From Dactylosporangium siamense (GTDB taxonomy: Bacteria > Actinomycetota > Actinomycetes > Mycobacteriales > Micromonosporaceae), in contig NZ_BONQ01000151.1 of assembly GCF_016862795.1 (NCBI RefSeq), forward strand, positions 1 to 64,000: DNA of 64,000 nucleotides, read 5' to 3'. A program made the translations under genes and the position numbers. Position 1 is the stretch's first letter, and each line of letters starts with the position of its first letter. Shown one piece after another: positions 51,936 through 60,783 of the stretch. The notes beneath the pieces were generated by a model, which did not search any database, was not told the DNA's origin, and worked only from the letters and a program-made list of their open reading frames with translations.

Positions 51936-52757
51936 TCAGCGACTGTGGGAGCGGAACGCGACCGGGTCGAACCGTCCGTGCAGCAGCGGCGCGAGCCAGT
52001 GCGGCGCCTCCCGCCGGAACAGCGCCGGGGCGAGCGCGCCGGCCCCTTCGGGCACGGCCCCGACCAGGTCACCGGCGAGGTCGTGCAGGTTCGTGCGGTG
52101 CACCAGCTCGGGCTCGGCCGGCCACGAGCCGAGGACGACGGCGGCCGGGACGTCCCGGTGGGCGAGGGCCTGCAGCGTCAGCGCCGTGTGGTTGAGCGTG
52201 CCGAGACCGGGCCGGGCGACGACGATGACGGTCGCGCCGAGCGCGGCGGCGAGGTCCAGGACCGTCCATCCGCCCTCCCCCATCGGCACGAGCAGGCCGC
52301 CGGCGCCCTCGATGAGGGTGATGTCGTGGTCCTCGACGATCGTGCGCAGGGCGAGCTGCGCCATGACCGCGGTCAGCGGGTCCTCCCCCGCGACCCGCGC
52401 CGCGGCGAGCGGCGCCAGAGGGTCGGGGAAGCTGGCCAGGGTCCGCACGGTGACGGGCTCCGCGAGGCGCAGGACGGTCGCGGCGTCGGGCTCGTCGCCG
52501 TCGGCGGTGCCGGTCTGCGCGGGCTTGACCACCGCGACGCGGCGCCCGGCGGCGGTCGCGGCGGCGGCGACGGCGGCGGTGACGATGGTCTTGCCGACGC
52601 CGGTGTCGGTGCCGGTGACGATGACGGCGCCGGAGATCGGCTCGGTCGCCGCGGGGGTCGCGGCCTCCTCGAGGAGCGCCTCGGACCGCAGCGCCTCGGC
52701 GAGGAGCGCCTCGGCGGGCAGGACGTCACGGGGCTCGGCGGGTCGCGGGTCGCTCAC
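51936..52757 (-). CDS. bioD: Dethiobiotin synthetase
   Basis: 273 residues. VIVTGTDTGVGKTIVTAAVA is the BioD P-loop, VVKPAQTG the substrate loop and IEGAGGLLVPM the third motif. It closes the ureido ring of dethiobiotin from DAPA, CO2 and ATP. The first ~40 residues are an extra acidic Ala/Glu/Leu-rich segment with internal repeats; a later start would remove it, but no other in-frame start has a better site. Downstream of bioF on the same strand. Confidence 0.93.
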   Translation of the reverse strand: MSDPRPAEPRDVLPAEALLAEALRSEALLEEAATPAATEPISGAVIVTGTDTGVGKTIVTAAVAAAATAAGRRVAVVKPAQTGTADGDEPDAATVLRLAEPVTVRTLASFPDPLAPLAAARVAGEDPLTAVMAQLALRTIVEDHDITLIEGAGGLLVPMGEGGWTVLDLAAALGATVIVVARPGLGTLNHTALTLQALAHRDVPAAVVLGSWPAEPELVHRTNLHDLAGDLVGAVPEGAGALAPALFRREAPHWLAPLLHGRFDPVAFRSHSR

Positions 52758-52797
52758 GGCTGCCTCTCAGTGCCTTTCCGGGTCATTGCCGTGTCTA

Positions 52798-52813
52798 CGG
52801 CCCGCTCGGGCCG
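52798..52813 (-). terminator. Small GC hairpin between bioF and bioD
   Basis: CGGCCCG and CGGGCCG with a 2-nt loop, four bases after the bioF stop. It may reduce read-through into bioD; no T-run follows. Confidence 0.35.
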
Positions 52814-52817
52814 GTCC

Positions 52818-53990
52818 TCACGGGCGTTCCTTGACCACGATGTCGAGCGCGTGCTCGAACGCCGCCGGTGGCACGCCGACGTTGACGGTGAGCCGGAGGC
52901 GCGACCGACCGTCCGGTGTGGACGGTGGGCGGAAGCAGCCTACCGCGACGCCCCGGTCCCGGCAGGCGGCCGCCCACGCGAAGGCCTCGTCGGCGCTGGG
53001 CGCCGCGACGGAGATGACCCCGCCGTCGGGGTCGGAGACCTCGAGGCCCTCGGCGCGCAGCCGGGCGACGGCGAGGGCGGCCCTGGCGGCCAGCTCGGCC
53101 CGCCGGTCGTCGCCGGCGGCGAGCAGGTCGAGGGCGGCGAGGGCACCGGCGGCGACGACCGGCGGCAGGGCGGTGTCGTAGATGAACGTGCGGCCGGTGT
53201 CCACGAGGTGCCGGCGCAGCTGCCGCGGGCCGGCGACGACACCGCCGGCCGCGCCCAGGGACTTCGACAGGGTCGCGGTGACGATCACGTCGGGCCGCCC
53301 GGCCAGGCCGGCGGCGGCGACCCCACCGGCGCCGCCGGGCCCGATGACGCCGAGGGCGTGGGCGTCGTCGACGAGCAGCAGCGCGCCGCCGGGGTGCGCC
53401 CGGCAGGCGGCGTGCAGCTCGGCGAGGGGGGCCAGGTCACCGTCGACGGAGAACACGCTCTCGGTGACGACGACGGCGGGCCGGTCCGGCTGGGCGGCGA
53501 GCAGCGCCCGGACCGCGCCGGGGTCGGCGTGCGGCGCGACGACGGTGCCGGCGCCCTCCCTGGCGGCGCGGCCGGCGCAGGCGAGCCGGCAGCCGTCGAC
53601 GATCGAGGCGTGGTTGTGCGCGTCGGACACGACGAGCGTGCCGGGGCGCACCAGGGCCCGGATCGCGCCGAGGTTGGCGAGGTAGCCGGAGGAGTACACG
53701 AGCGCGGTCTGCGCGCCGAGCAGCCGGGCCAGCCCGTCCTCGAGGGCCTGGTGCACACCCGTCGAGCCCCGCACGAGCCGCGACCCGGTCGCACCGAGCC
53801 CGTAGTCCGCGAGGGCCCGCGCCGCGGCGGCGAGGACCTCGGGGTGCCGGGACAGGCCGAGGTAGTCGTTGCCGGCGAGGTCGATCACGTCGTCACCGGC
53901 GTCGCGGGGGCGCAGCTCCCGGCGCAGCCCGGCGGCCTGCCGCGCGGCGGCCTCACCGTCCAGTGTGGACAGCCACGATCCGTCTTCCAT
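52818..53990 (-). CDS. bioF: 8-amino-7-oxononanoate synthase
   Basis: About 390 residues, a PLP enzyme of the alpha-oxoamine synthase family. DLAGNDYLGLSRHPEV, GLGATGSRLVRGSTGVHQALE, DAHNHASIVDG, LLLVDDAHALGVIGPGG and the PLP lysine in TATLSKSLGAAGG are all present. It joins pimeloyl thioester and alanine. ATG at 53990 has GAGGA upstream; a longer start (54029) runs into the promoter. Divergent from bioB, 107 bp away. Confidence 0.94.
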   Translation of the reverse strand: MEDGSWLSTLDGEAAARQAAGLRRELRPRDAGDDVIDLAGNDYLGLSRHPEVLAAAARALADYGLGATGSRLVRGSTGVHQALEDGLARLLGAQTALVYSSGYLANLGAIRALVRPGTLVVSDAHNHASIVDGCRLACAGRAAREGAGTVVAPHADPGAVRALLAAQPDRPAVVVTESVFSVDGDLAPLAELHAACRAHPGGALLLVDDAHALGVIGPGGAGGVAAAGLAGRPDVIVTATLSKSLGAAGGVVAGPRQLRRHLVDTGRTFIYDTALPPVVAAGALAALDLLAAGDDRRAELAARAALAVARLRAEGLEVSDPDGGVISVAAPSADEAFAWAAACRDRGVAVGCFRPPSTPDGRSRLRLTVNVGVPPAAFEHALDIVVKERP

Positions 53991-54097
53991 CGCCACATCC
54001 TCGCACCGCCGTTGTGGAACTCCTACCATGTCGATTGTCTGATGTGCACAATTTCACCGTCTCCCCGCCCGGCCCTAACGTTTTGTAAGGTACGAGC

Positions 54098-55081
54098 ATG
54101 CTTGCTGCTGCCAAGGCCGTCATCGACACCGGCGTCGGGCTCGACCTCGACGGTGTCCTCGCGGTGCTGCGCTGCTCCGACGAGGAGCTGCCCGAATATC
54201 TCGCGATCGCGCACGAGGTGCGGATGACGTGGTGCGGCCCGGAGGTCGAGGTCGAGGGCATCGTCTCGCTCAAGACCGGCGGCTGTCCCGAGGACTGCCA
54301 CTTCTGCTCGCAGTCCGGCCTGTTCACGTCCCCGGTGCGGGCGGTCTGGCTCGACATCCCGTCGCTGGTCGAGGCGGCGAAGCAGACCGCCGCGACCGGA
54401 GCCACCGAGTTCTGCATCGTCGCGGCGGTGCGCGGCCCCGACGAGCGGCTCATGTCGCAGCTCGCCGACGGGGTCGCGGCGATCCGCGAGGCGGTCGACA
54501 TCAACATCGCCGCGTCGCTGGGCATGCTGACCCAGGATCAGGTGGACCGGCTGTCGGCCCTGGACATCCACCGCTACAACCACAACCTGGAGACCGCCCG
54601 GTCGCACTTCCCGCAGGTCGTCACCACCCACACGTGGGAGGAGCGGTGGGACACGCTGCGCATGGTCCGCGACGCCGGCATGGAGGTCTGCTGCGGCGGC
54701 ATCCTCGGCCTCGGTGAGACCGTCGAGCAGCGGGCCGAGTTCGCGATCCAGCTGCAGGAGCTCGACCCGCACGAGGTCCCGCTCAACTTCCTCAACCCGC
54801 GCCCCGGCACCCCGCTGAGCGACCAGCCGGTGCTCGACCCGAAGGACGCGCTGCGGGCCGTCGCCGCGTTCCGCCTGGCCCTGCCGCGCACCCTGCTGCG
54901 CTACGCCGGCGGCCGCGAGATCACCCTCGGCGACCTCGGCACCCGCGACGGCCTCCTCGGCGGCGTCAACGCGGTGATCGTCGGCAACTACCTCACGACC
55001 CTGGGCCGCTCCCCCGACCAGGACCTGGCCCTGCTCGACGAGCTGCGCATGCCGGTCAAGGCGCTCTCGGCGACGCTGTGA
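54098..55081 (+). CDS. bioB: Biotin synthase (radical SAM)
   Basis: 327 residues. The radical-SAM cluster Cys are in [14 protein letters not shown], with further BioB blocks [33 protein letters not shown] and YAGGREIT. It inserts sulfur into dethiobiotin. ATG with TAAGG-type site upstream. Its stop overlaps the GTG of the bsaP-like gene, so the two are coupled. Confidence 0.95.
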   Translation: MLAAAKAVIDTGVGLDLDGVLAVLRCSDEELPEYLAIAHEVRMTWCGPEVEVEGIVSLKTGGCPEDCHFCSQSGLFTSPVRAVWLDIPSLVEAAKQTAATGATEFCIVAAVRGPDERLMSQLADGVAAIREAVDINIAASLGMLTQDQVDRLSALDIHRYNHNLETARSHFPQVVTTHTWEERWDTLRMVRDAGMEVCCGGILGLGETVEQRAEFAIQLQELDPHEVPLNFLNPRPGTPLSDQPVLDPKDALRAVAAFRLALPRTLLRYAGGREITLGDLGTRDGLLGGVNAVIVGNYLTTLGRSPDQDLALLDELRMPVKALSATL

Positions 55082-55305
55082 ACGCCCCGAACGGCACGGA
55101 CACCACTGTCTGGTGCGACCGCTGCGGCGAGCCCCTGACCGGGGCGGCGCCATCCGGCACGGCGCCGCACGAGGCGTGCGCGGCGGCGCGGGAGCTCGAG
55201 CCGCCGCGGTTCTGCCCGCGGTGCCGCCGCCGGATGAAGGTCCAGGTCCTGCCGAAGGGCTGGTCCGCCACCTGCGTCGAGCACGGCACCACCGGCCCCG
55301 CCTGA
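55078..55305 (+). CDS. bsaP: Biotin synthase auxiliary protein (BsaP-like)
   Basis: 75 residues, with Cys at 13, 16, 34, 46, 49 and 66: WCDRCGEPL and [18 protein letters not shown]. This matches the small Fe-S protein that follows bioB in mycobacteria and other actinobacteria and supports BioB turnover. GTG start overlapping the bioB stop (GTGA). Followed by a strong terminator. Confidence 0.85.
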   Translation: MNAPNGTDTTVWCDRCGEPLTGAAPSGTAPHEACAAARELEPPRFCPRCRRRMKVQVLPKGWSATCVEHGTTGPA

Positions 55306-55315
55306 TCCCGTCCCC

Positions 55316-55365
55316 TGATCCGGTGGACCTCGTGCAGCCCTGAGTGCGCAAGGTCCACCGGATCA
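55316..55365. terminator. 15-bp perfect inverted repeat terminator
   Basis: TGATCCGGTGGACCT at 55316-55330 and its exact reverse complement at 55351-55365, with a 20-nt loop. It separates bsaP from the convergent monooxygenase gene and can act in both directions. Confidence 0.8.
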
Positions 55366-55376
55366 TGAGCGATTCG

Positions 55377-56600
55377 TCAGGAGGACGTCGGGCCGGCCCA
55401 TTCGGCGGCCGCGGCGGCCGCCCGGTCGAGGGTGCGCGGGTTGGCCCGGCCGAGCGCGGCGCCCATCGCACGGCTGGTGAGGCCGCCCCGGGGTTGCAGG
55501 ACTGCGGACGCCTTGCGGCTCTGCTGCAGGACCCGGGTCGCCCTGGGGCGGCGCAGGCGGCTGTACTCGTCCAGGGCGGGCCCCAGCGGTCCCCGCACGT
55601 TGGCGAGCACCGCCTGCAGGGTCGCGACGTCCTCCAGGGCCAGGCAGGCGCCCTGAGCGAGGTGGTGCGGCATGGCGTGGGCGGCGTCGCCGATCAGGGC
55701 GTAGCCGCCGGTGCCGGCCCGCACGCCGAAGGTCTCCGGCAGCGGGGCCAGCTCGCCGATCGGATCCTGGACCAGGTCGTCGGGTTCGGTCGCGGCGAGC
55801 AGCTGCGGGATCGGGGCGTGCCAGCCGGCGAACCAGCGGCGCAGCAGCGCCAGCTGGCCCGCGGGAGGTTCGGGGCGCAGGGCGCCGGGGACGGTCGCGA
55901 CCCAGGAGATGCCGCCGCGGGTCGAGCCGCCGGACGAGCCGCGCTCGCCGAGGGAGGCGAACGTGAAGCGGTGGCCGCCGTCGAGGGTCTCGCCGTGCGG
56001 CGGGAGGCCCGGTGGCAGGTCGGGGATGCGATACCACGGGATGACGGCCCGCCACGCGGCGAAGCCGCCGCTGGTGAAGCTGGTCGCCGGCGCGAGCCGG
56101 CGGCGGATCGCGCTCTGCACGCCGTCGGCGGCGACGATGAGGTCCGCCTCGAACGTGGTGCGGCCGTCGCCGACGGCGGGGCGTTCGCGGCGCACCCGGG
56201 CGGGCTGCACCTCGATGGCGTTGCGGATGTCGACCTGGTCGCTCAGGCCGGCGATGAACGCGTCGTGCAGGTCCTCGCGGTGCACCACCACCGGCGGCGA
56301 CTCGACGTCCCCGCCGTCGAGTGCGCCGGTGCCGGCCCCGGCGACGGGACGGACCAGCCACTGCCCGTCGGGGCGGCGGATGCCGACCGGCGGGACGGGC
56401 GTGGCGATGCCGTCCAGACCGCCGGCGAGCCCGAGGCCACGCAGCGCCCGGACCCCGTTGGGCCACAGGACGAGCGCGCCGCGGCCCGGGCGGAGCCGGT
56501 CGTCACGTTCCAGGAGGGTGACCTGCCAGCCGGTCCGGGCGAGCGCGCCGGCCGCGGCGATCCCGCCGATGCCGGCGCCCACCACGACAGCGGTGCGCAT
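55377..56600 (-). CDS. FAD-dependent monooxygenase
   Basis: 407 residues. N-terminal VVVGAGIGGIAAAGALARTGW (FAD), a central IVAADGVQSAIRRRL (DG motif) and GGYALIGDAAHAMPHHLAQGA (GD motif) identify a class A flavin hydroxylase of the PHBH/salicylate hydroxylase type. Substrate unknown. ATG start; lgt ends 12 bp upstream of it on the same strand's far side, so the two may be co-transcribed. Confidence 0.9.
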   Translation of the reverse strand: MRTAVVVGAGIGGIAAAGALARTGWQVTLLERDDRLRPGRGALVLWPNGVRALRGLGLAGGLDGIATPVPPVGIRRPDGQWLVRPVAGAGTGALDGGDVESPPVVVHREDLHDAFIAGLSDQVDIRNAIEVQPARVRRERPAVGDGRTTFEADLIVAADGVQSAIRRRLAPATSFTSGGFAAWRAVIPWYRIPDLPPGLPPHGETLDGGHRFTFASLGERGSSGGSTRGGISWVATVPGALRPEPPAGQLALLRRWFAGWHAPIPQLLAATEPDDLVQDPIGELAPLPETFGVRAGTGGYALIGDAAHAMPHHLAQGACLALEDVATLQAVLANVRGPLGPALDEYSRLRRPRATRVLQQSRKASAVLQPRGGLTSRAMGAALGRANPRTLDRAAAAAAEWAGPTSS

Positions 56601-56612
56601 CCGCTCGCTACC

Positions 56613-57689
56613 TCAGCCCTTGTTCAGCGACGGGCTCGACGAACCGCTGGACGCGTCCTCGGACGGTGCCTCACCGTCCTCGGCCGGGACGTTCTCCGGG
56701 GAAGGCTCGTCGTCGGCCACCGGCTCCTCGACCGCCGACTCGTCGGCCGCCGCCGGGGCATCGTCAGCGGCGTCGTCAGCGGCGTCGCCGCCCACCGCCG
56801 GCTGCTCCCCGTCGGTGACGACGGTGATGCGGCCGTTCTCGTCATACGTGACCCGCTCCTGCGGGCCGCGCACGAGCACGAAGTAGGCCAGGGCCGCGGC
56901 GAAGACCACCAGCGCGGTCCAGTTGTTGAGCCGCATACCCAGGAAGTGGTGAGCCTCGTCGATGCGCAGCGCCTCGATCCAGAACCGGCCCACGCAGTAC
57001 AGCGCGACGTACAGCGCGAACGCCCGGCCGCGGCCGAGGGTCCAGCGCTTGTCCACGTACCAGACGGCGGCGGCGACACCGATGCACCACAGGAACTCGT
57101 ACAGGAACGTGGGGTGGAAGGTCCCGAGCTCGAGCGCCTTGCCGTTGGCCATCTGGGCGTGGCCGGCGCTGGCGTCCCAGTTGTAGACCTTCAGGCCCCA
57201 CGGCAGGTCGGTCGGCTTGCCGTAGAGCTCGTTGTTGAACCAGTTGCCCCAGCGGCCCAGTGCCTGCGCGACGGGCAGGCCGACGGCCAGGGTGTCGGCG
57301 GCCATCGCGAAGGGCAGGTTGAGCCGGCGGCAGGCGATGTACGCGCCGACGGCGCCGCCCGCGATGCCGCCCCAGATGCCGAGGCCGCCCTCCCAGATCT
57401 TGAACGCCTTGATCAGGTCGCCGCCCTCACCGAAATACGCCTCGGGCGAGGTGATCACGTGATAGATCCGGGCACCGATGATGCCGGCGGGAACCGCCCA
57501 CACCGCGATGTCGAGGATCACCCACGGCGGCGCGCCGCGCTGGCGCAGCCGCCGGTCGGCGATGAAGCACGCGGCGACGATGCCGAGCACGATGCACAGC
57601 GCATAGGCGCGCAACGGCACCGGTCCCAGGTCCCACACGCCCTGCGTGGGGCTGGGGATCACAGCAAGGGGGGTAAGGGCAGCATCCAC
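56613..57689 (-). CDS. lgt: Prolipoprotein diacylglyceryl transferase
   Basis: About 358 residues. Seven membrane helices and the Lgt signature GRWGNWFNNELYG, plus YHVITSPEAYFG and HPTFLYEFLW. It transfers diacylglycerol to the lipobox Cys of lipoproteins, several of which are encoded in this window. A long acidic Asp/Glu/Ala/Ser tail (~75 residues) follows, as is frequent in actinomycete Lgt. GTG 57689 gives the usual N-terminus. Confidence 0.94.
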   Translation of the reverse strand: MDAALTPLAVIPSPTQGVWDLGPVPLRAYALCIVLGIVAACFIADRRLRQRGAPPWVILDIAVWAVPAGIIGARIYHVITSPEAYFGEGGDLIKAFKIWEGGLGIWGGIAGGAVGAYIACRRLNLPFAMAADTLAVGLPVAQALGRWGNWFNNELYGKPTDLPWGLKVYNWDASAGHAQMANGKALELGTFHPTFLYEFLWCIGVAAAVWYVDKRWTLGRGRAFALYVALYCVGRFWIEALRIDEAHHFLGMRLNNWTALVVFAAALAYFVLVRGPQERVTYDENGRITVVTDGEQPAVGGDAADDAADDAPAAADESAVEEPVADDEPSPENVPAEDGEAPSEDASSGSSSPSLNKG

Positions 57690-57841
57690 GGGTGCACACG
57701 CTACCGCCGATCGGCTGAAACGCGATGCTCCGGGTTCGCCCAATTCGCCACCCGTCGACGCGCGGACATACCCTCCTACCGGCGAAGATCACCACCAGCG
57801 AAGCTATCGCAACGGTCCGCTATGGCGCCTAGAGTGCGAAT

Positions 57842-58342
57842 ATGAGCTACGAAGTCACGTCTGCCGTTGCCGCGATCATCGAGGATGCCTCCGGCCGCGT
57901 GCTGCTGTGCCAGCAGGCGGGCGGCCACCAGCTGTGGGGTCTGCCCGGCGGCCGGGTCCGCGCCGCGGAGAGCCCGGTGCACGCCGCGGTCCGCGACATC
58001 TTCGAGGAGACCGGCCTGGAGGCCGAGATCGTGGAGCTCGTCGGCATGTACGAGGTGACCGGCGACGGCTGCGGCGAGGCGGTCCCCGACCTGTTCGTGC
58101 ACGTGTTCCGCGGCCGCCTGGGCGGCCGGCTGGAGGGTGGCGGGCCGGCGTTGAACGCGCCCGGCCGGATCAGCCGCCTGGCATGGCACGACCCGGCGTC
58201 GTTGCCGGAGCCGCTGACCGCCACCACCCGCACCGCCATCGCCGACGCCGGCGCCGGCCGCACCGGGGTGATCCGCAAAATCACCCGGGACGACCTGCGT
58301 GAGGCGCGGCAGGAGGCCCCGCAGGAGGTCGCGGTCGCGTGA
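57842..58342 (+). CDS. NUDIX hydrolase
   Basis: 166 residues. The Nudix box is intact in GGRVRAAESPVHAAVRDIFE followed by ETGL (GX5EX7REXXEEXG pattern, with Asp-Ile for two consensus positions). VLLCQQAGGHQLWGLPGG precedes it. It hydrolyses a nucleoside diphosphate linked to another moiety; target unknown. ATG start; 34 bp before the SGNH gene. Confidence 0.9.
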   Translation: MSYEVTSAVAAIIEDASGRVLLCQQAGGHQLWGLPGGRVRAAESPVHAAVRDIFEETGLEAEIVELVGMYEVTGDGCGEAVPDLFVHVFRGRLGGRLEGGGPALNAPGRISRLAWHDPASLPEPLTATTRTAIADAGAGRTGVIRKITRDDLREARQEAPQEVAVA

Positions 58343-58376
58343 AAATACGGTCGCGGCCGGATGATCTACTGGTCGC

Positions 58377-59035
58377 GTGGCCTATTACGCGCTCGGCGAC
58401 TCCATCTCGATCGACGACTATGCCGGTGGCCCGGGCCTGGGCGCCGCCTCGCTGCTCGCCGACGACCTCGGCATCGACCTGACCATGCTCGCCCGTGACG
58501 GTGCGACCAGCGACGACGTCGTGCGCCACCAGCTGGACCGGGTCGAGGGCCGGCCCGCCCTGATCACGCTGACCATGGGCGGCAACGACCTGCTCACGAC
58601 GCTGTTCGCGCCCGCGAAGGTCGGGCTGCCACCGGATCTGGACGCGGCGCACCGCACCGTGGCGCAGGTGGCCACCAACTACGCGATCGCCCTGCCGGCC
58701 CTCACCGCGACCGGCGCCCGGGTCGTCCTTCCACCGTGTACGACCCGACCGACGGCACCGGCGACCTGTCCTGGGTGGGGCTGCCCGCCTGGGAGGGCGG
58801 CCTGGAGGTCCTGGCGGCGCTCAACACCGCGATCCGCGACGCGGCCGCCCGGCACGGGGCCGCGGTCGCCGACCTGCACGCCGCGTTCCTCGGCCACGGC
58901 GCCAAGGCCGGCGACGTGACCGGCGCCGAGCCCCGGCCGGACAACCGGGACCTGTGGCTGTGCGGGCACATCGAACCCAACGCGTGGGGCGCCGAAGCCG
59001 TCCGCGACACCTGGCGGGCCGCCCTGCGCGGCTGA
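58377..59035 (+). pseudogene. SGNH/GDSL hydrolase, single-base frameshift
   Basis: The first frame (GTG 58377) encodes YYALGDSISIDDY (GDS block) and ITLTMGGNDLLT (GND block). It then goes out of frame near 58730. A second frame from about 58735 to 59035 encodes VYDPTDGTGD and the final block LWLCGHIEPNAWGA, with the expected His. One missing base in GTCCTT-CCACC would join them into a ~220-residue SGNH esterase. True mutation or sequencing error cannot be told apart here. Confidence 0.8.
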
Positions 59036-59040
59036 CCGCC

Positions 59041-59189
59041 CACCCACAGCGGCCAGCGCCACCACCAAGCGGCCGGCCGCCACAAGCAGCGGCCAGCACC
59101 ACCACCAAGCGACCCAGCGCCACCACCGAGCGGCCAGCGCCACCACCGAGCGGCCGGCCGCCACAAGCAGCGGCCGGCGCCACCCACAG
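59041..59189. repeat. Imperfect tandem repeats of about 35-40 bp
   Basis: Units built from AGCGGCCAGCGCCACCACC and AGCGGCCGGCCGCCACAAGC, with CACCCACAG at both ends. It fills the gap between the SGNH pseudogene and the convergent metG gene. Confidence 0.75.
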
Positions 59190-59192
59190 GCG

Positions 59193-60644
59193 TCAGCGTC
59201 GTGGAAACACCGGGTCGGGGACGCCGACCCGGTCACCGTCGCCGAGCTGGGCGGCGAGCCGCGCCGCACCCGCCGGCAGGAACGGCCCCAGCTCCCGCAC
59301 CACCGACCGGCACGCCGCCACCAGCTCGGCCAGGACCCGGTCGAGCTCCGCGCCCGCGCCCGCGTCACCCGCCGCCTCCCGCTTCGCCAGGTCCCACGGC
59401 CGGGTCGCCTCGACGAGGCGGTTACCGGCCGCGACGGCGGCCCAGATCGCCTCGGTCGCCGCGCGCGGGTCGAACACCGCCAGGGCCCGGTCGACCGCCG
59501 CGGGCAGCGCCGGGTCCGCGCCGGCGAGGTAGGGCACCGCGCCGCCCCGGTACCGCTGCACCAGGCCGATCGTGCGGTTCACGAGGTTGCCGAGACCGTT
59601 GGCGAGGTCCTGGTGGTACCGCTGCAGCAGCCGCTCCTCGGTGAAGTCCGTGTCTCCCAGCGGCGCCACCTCCCGCAGCAGCCACCAGCGCAGCGCGTCG
59701 GCGCCGTAGCGGCCGGCGAGGTCCGCCGGGTCGACCGCGTTGCCGGCGCTCTTGGACAGCTTGGCACCGTCGATGGTCAGGTACTCGTGCACGAAGATCG
59801 CGGTCGGCAACGGCAGGCCCGCGGACAGCAGCAGCGCCAGCCAGTACACGGCGTGGAAGCGCACGATCCCCTTGCCGATCACGTGCACCCGCGAGGCGCT
59901 GTCCTGCCACCACTCGCGATGCGGCGAGCCGTCGAGCGCGCCCAGCGCGGTCACGTAGTTGGCCAGGGCGTCCCACCAGACGTAGATGACCTGCGACGGG
60001 TCGCCGGGCACCGGGATGCCCCACCCGCCGGCGCGGGCCGCGGGCCGGGAGACGCTGATGTCCTGCAGCCCGGCCCGGACGAACGCGAGGACCTCGTTGC
60101 GCTTCGCGGCCGGTTCGACCCGCACCTCCTCGGAGGTGAGGGCCTTCAGGATGCGCTCGGTGTACCCCGACAGCCGGAAGAACCAGTTGGACTCGGTGAT
60201 CACTTCGAGCGGGGCGTCGTGCTCGGCGCACTGCTCGGAGGGTTCGTAGAACTGCTCACAGCCCTGGCAGTACCGGCCCTGGTAGTCACGGCGGTAGAAG
60301 TCGCCGCGCTCGGCGGTGCGCCGCCACAGCTCCTCGACGCCGCGGGCGTGCCGCGGGTCCTCGGAGGTGCGGATGAAGTCGTCGAACGACAGGTCGAGCA
60401 CGCCGCGCAGGGCGGCGAACCGGTCCGCGTTGGCGGCGACGAAGCGGGCCACGTCGACGCCCGCCGCGGCGGCCGCGGTGACGTTCTTCAACGCGTTCTC
60501 GTCGGTGCCGGTGAGGAACCGGACGGGTTCCCCGCGCAGCCTGCGGTGCCGGGCGAGGACGTCGGCCTGGACGAGCTCCAGGGCGTGGCCGAGGTGCGGG
60601 GCGGCGTTGACATACGGGATGGCGGTGGTGACGTAGAAGCTCAT
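59193..60644 (-). CDS. metG: Methionyl-tRNA synthetase
   Basis: 483 residues, the short form without a C-terminal tRNA-binding domain. HLGHALE (HIGH motif, ~17-23), the zinc knuckle CQGCEQFY...CAEHDAPLE, EWWQDSASRVHVIGKGIVRFH and KLSKSAGN (KMSKS motif, ~294-301) are present. It charges tRNA-Met. ATG start; the 140-bp leader holds a Met-rich short frame and a hairpin. Whether it is the only MetRS of the cell cannot be judged. Confidence 0.93.
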   Translation of the reverse strand: MSFYVTTAIPYVNAAPHLGHALELVQADVLARHRRLRGEPVRFLTGTDENALKNVTAAAAAGVDVARFVAANADRFAALRGVLDLSFDDFIRTSEDPRHARGVEELWRRTAERGDFYRRDYQGRYCQGCEQFYEPSEQCAEHDAPLEVITESNWFFRLSGYTERILKALTSEEVRVEPAAKRNEVLAFVRAGLQDISVSRPAARAGGWGIPVPGDPSQVIYVWWDALANYVTALGALDGSPHREWWQDSASRVHVIGKGIVRFHAVYWLALLLSAGLPLPTAIFVHEYLTIDGAKLSKSAGNAVDPADLAGRYGADALRWWLLREVAPLGDTDFTEERLLQRYHQDLANGLGNLVNRTIGLVQRYRGGAVPYLAGADPALPAAVDRALAVFDPRAATEAIWAAVAAGNRLVEATRPWDLAKREAAGDAGAGAELDRVLAELVAACRSVVRELGPFLPAGAARLAAQLGDGDRVGVPDPVFPRR

Positions 60645-60690
60645 GACGGATCTCCGGTCTGCGGACCCCGAAGGGACGGACCTGATCCGG

Positions 60691-60714
60691 CTCGCCCCAG
60701 AACGCGGGGGCGAG
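60691..60714 (-). promoter_or_regulatory. Hairpin between Met-rich leader and metG, possible attenuator
   Basis: CTCGCCCC and GGGGCGAG, eight perfect pairs around an 8-nt loop, 12 bases after the leader-peptide stop and 46 bases before metG. The leader contains CGCCCC (near 60751-60762), which could compete for the GGGGCG arm. No T-run is seen. Confidence 0.45.
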
Positions 60715-60725
60715 TGGTGAGCGGA

Positions 60726-60779
60726 CTAGCGCACGCCGACGGACCCCATGACGGGGCGCATCATTCGGCGGGCGTACAT
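60726..60779 (-). CDS. Putative Met-rich leader peptide of metG
   Basis: A 17-residue frame, MYARRMMRPVMGSVGVR, with four Met including the start. TACGCT sits six bases before the ATG like a promoter -10 box, so the mRNA could be leaderless. Its end (SVGVR-stop) echoes the end of the upstream propeller gene (AVGVR-stop) in a short DNA repeat. No ribosome site; chance occurrence is possible. Confidence 0.35.
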   Translation of the reverse strand: MYARRMMRPVMGSVGVR

Positions 60780-60783
60780 GCGA

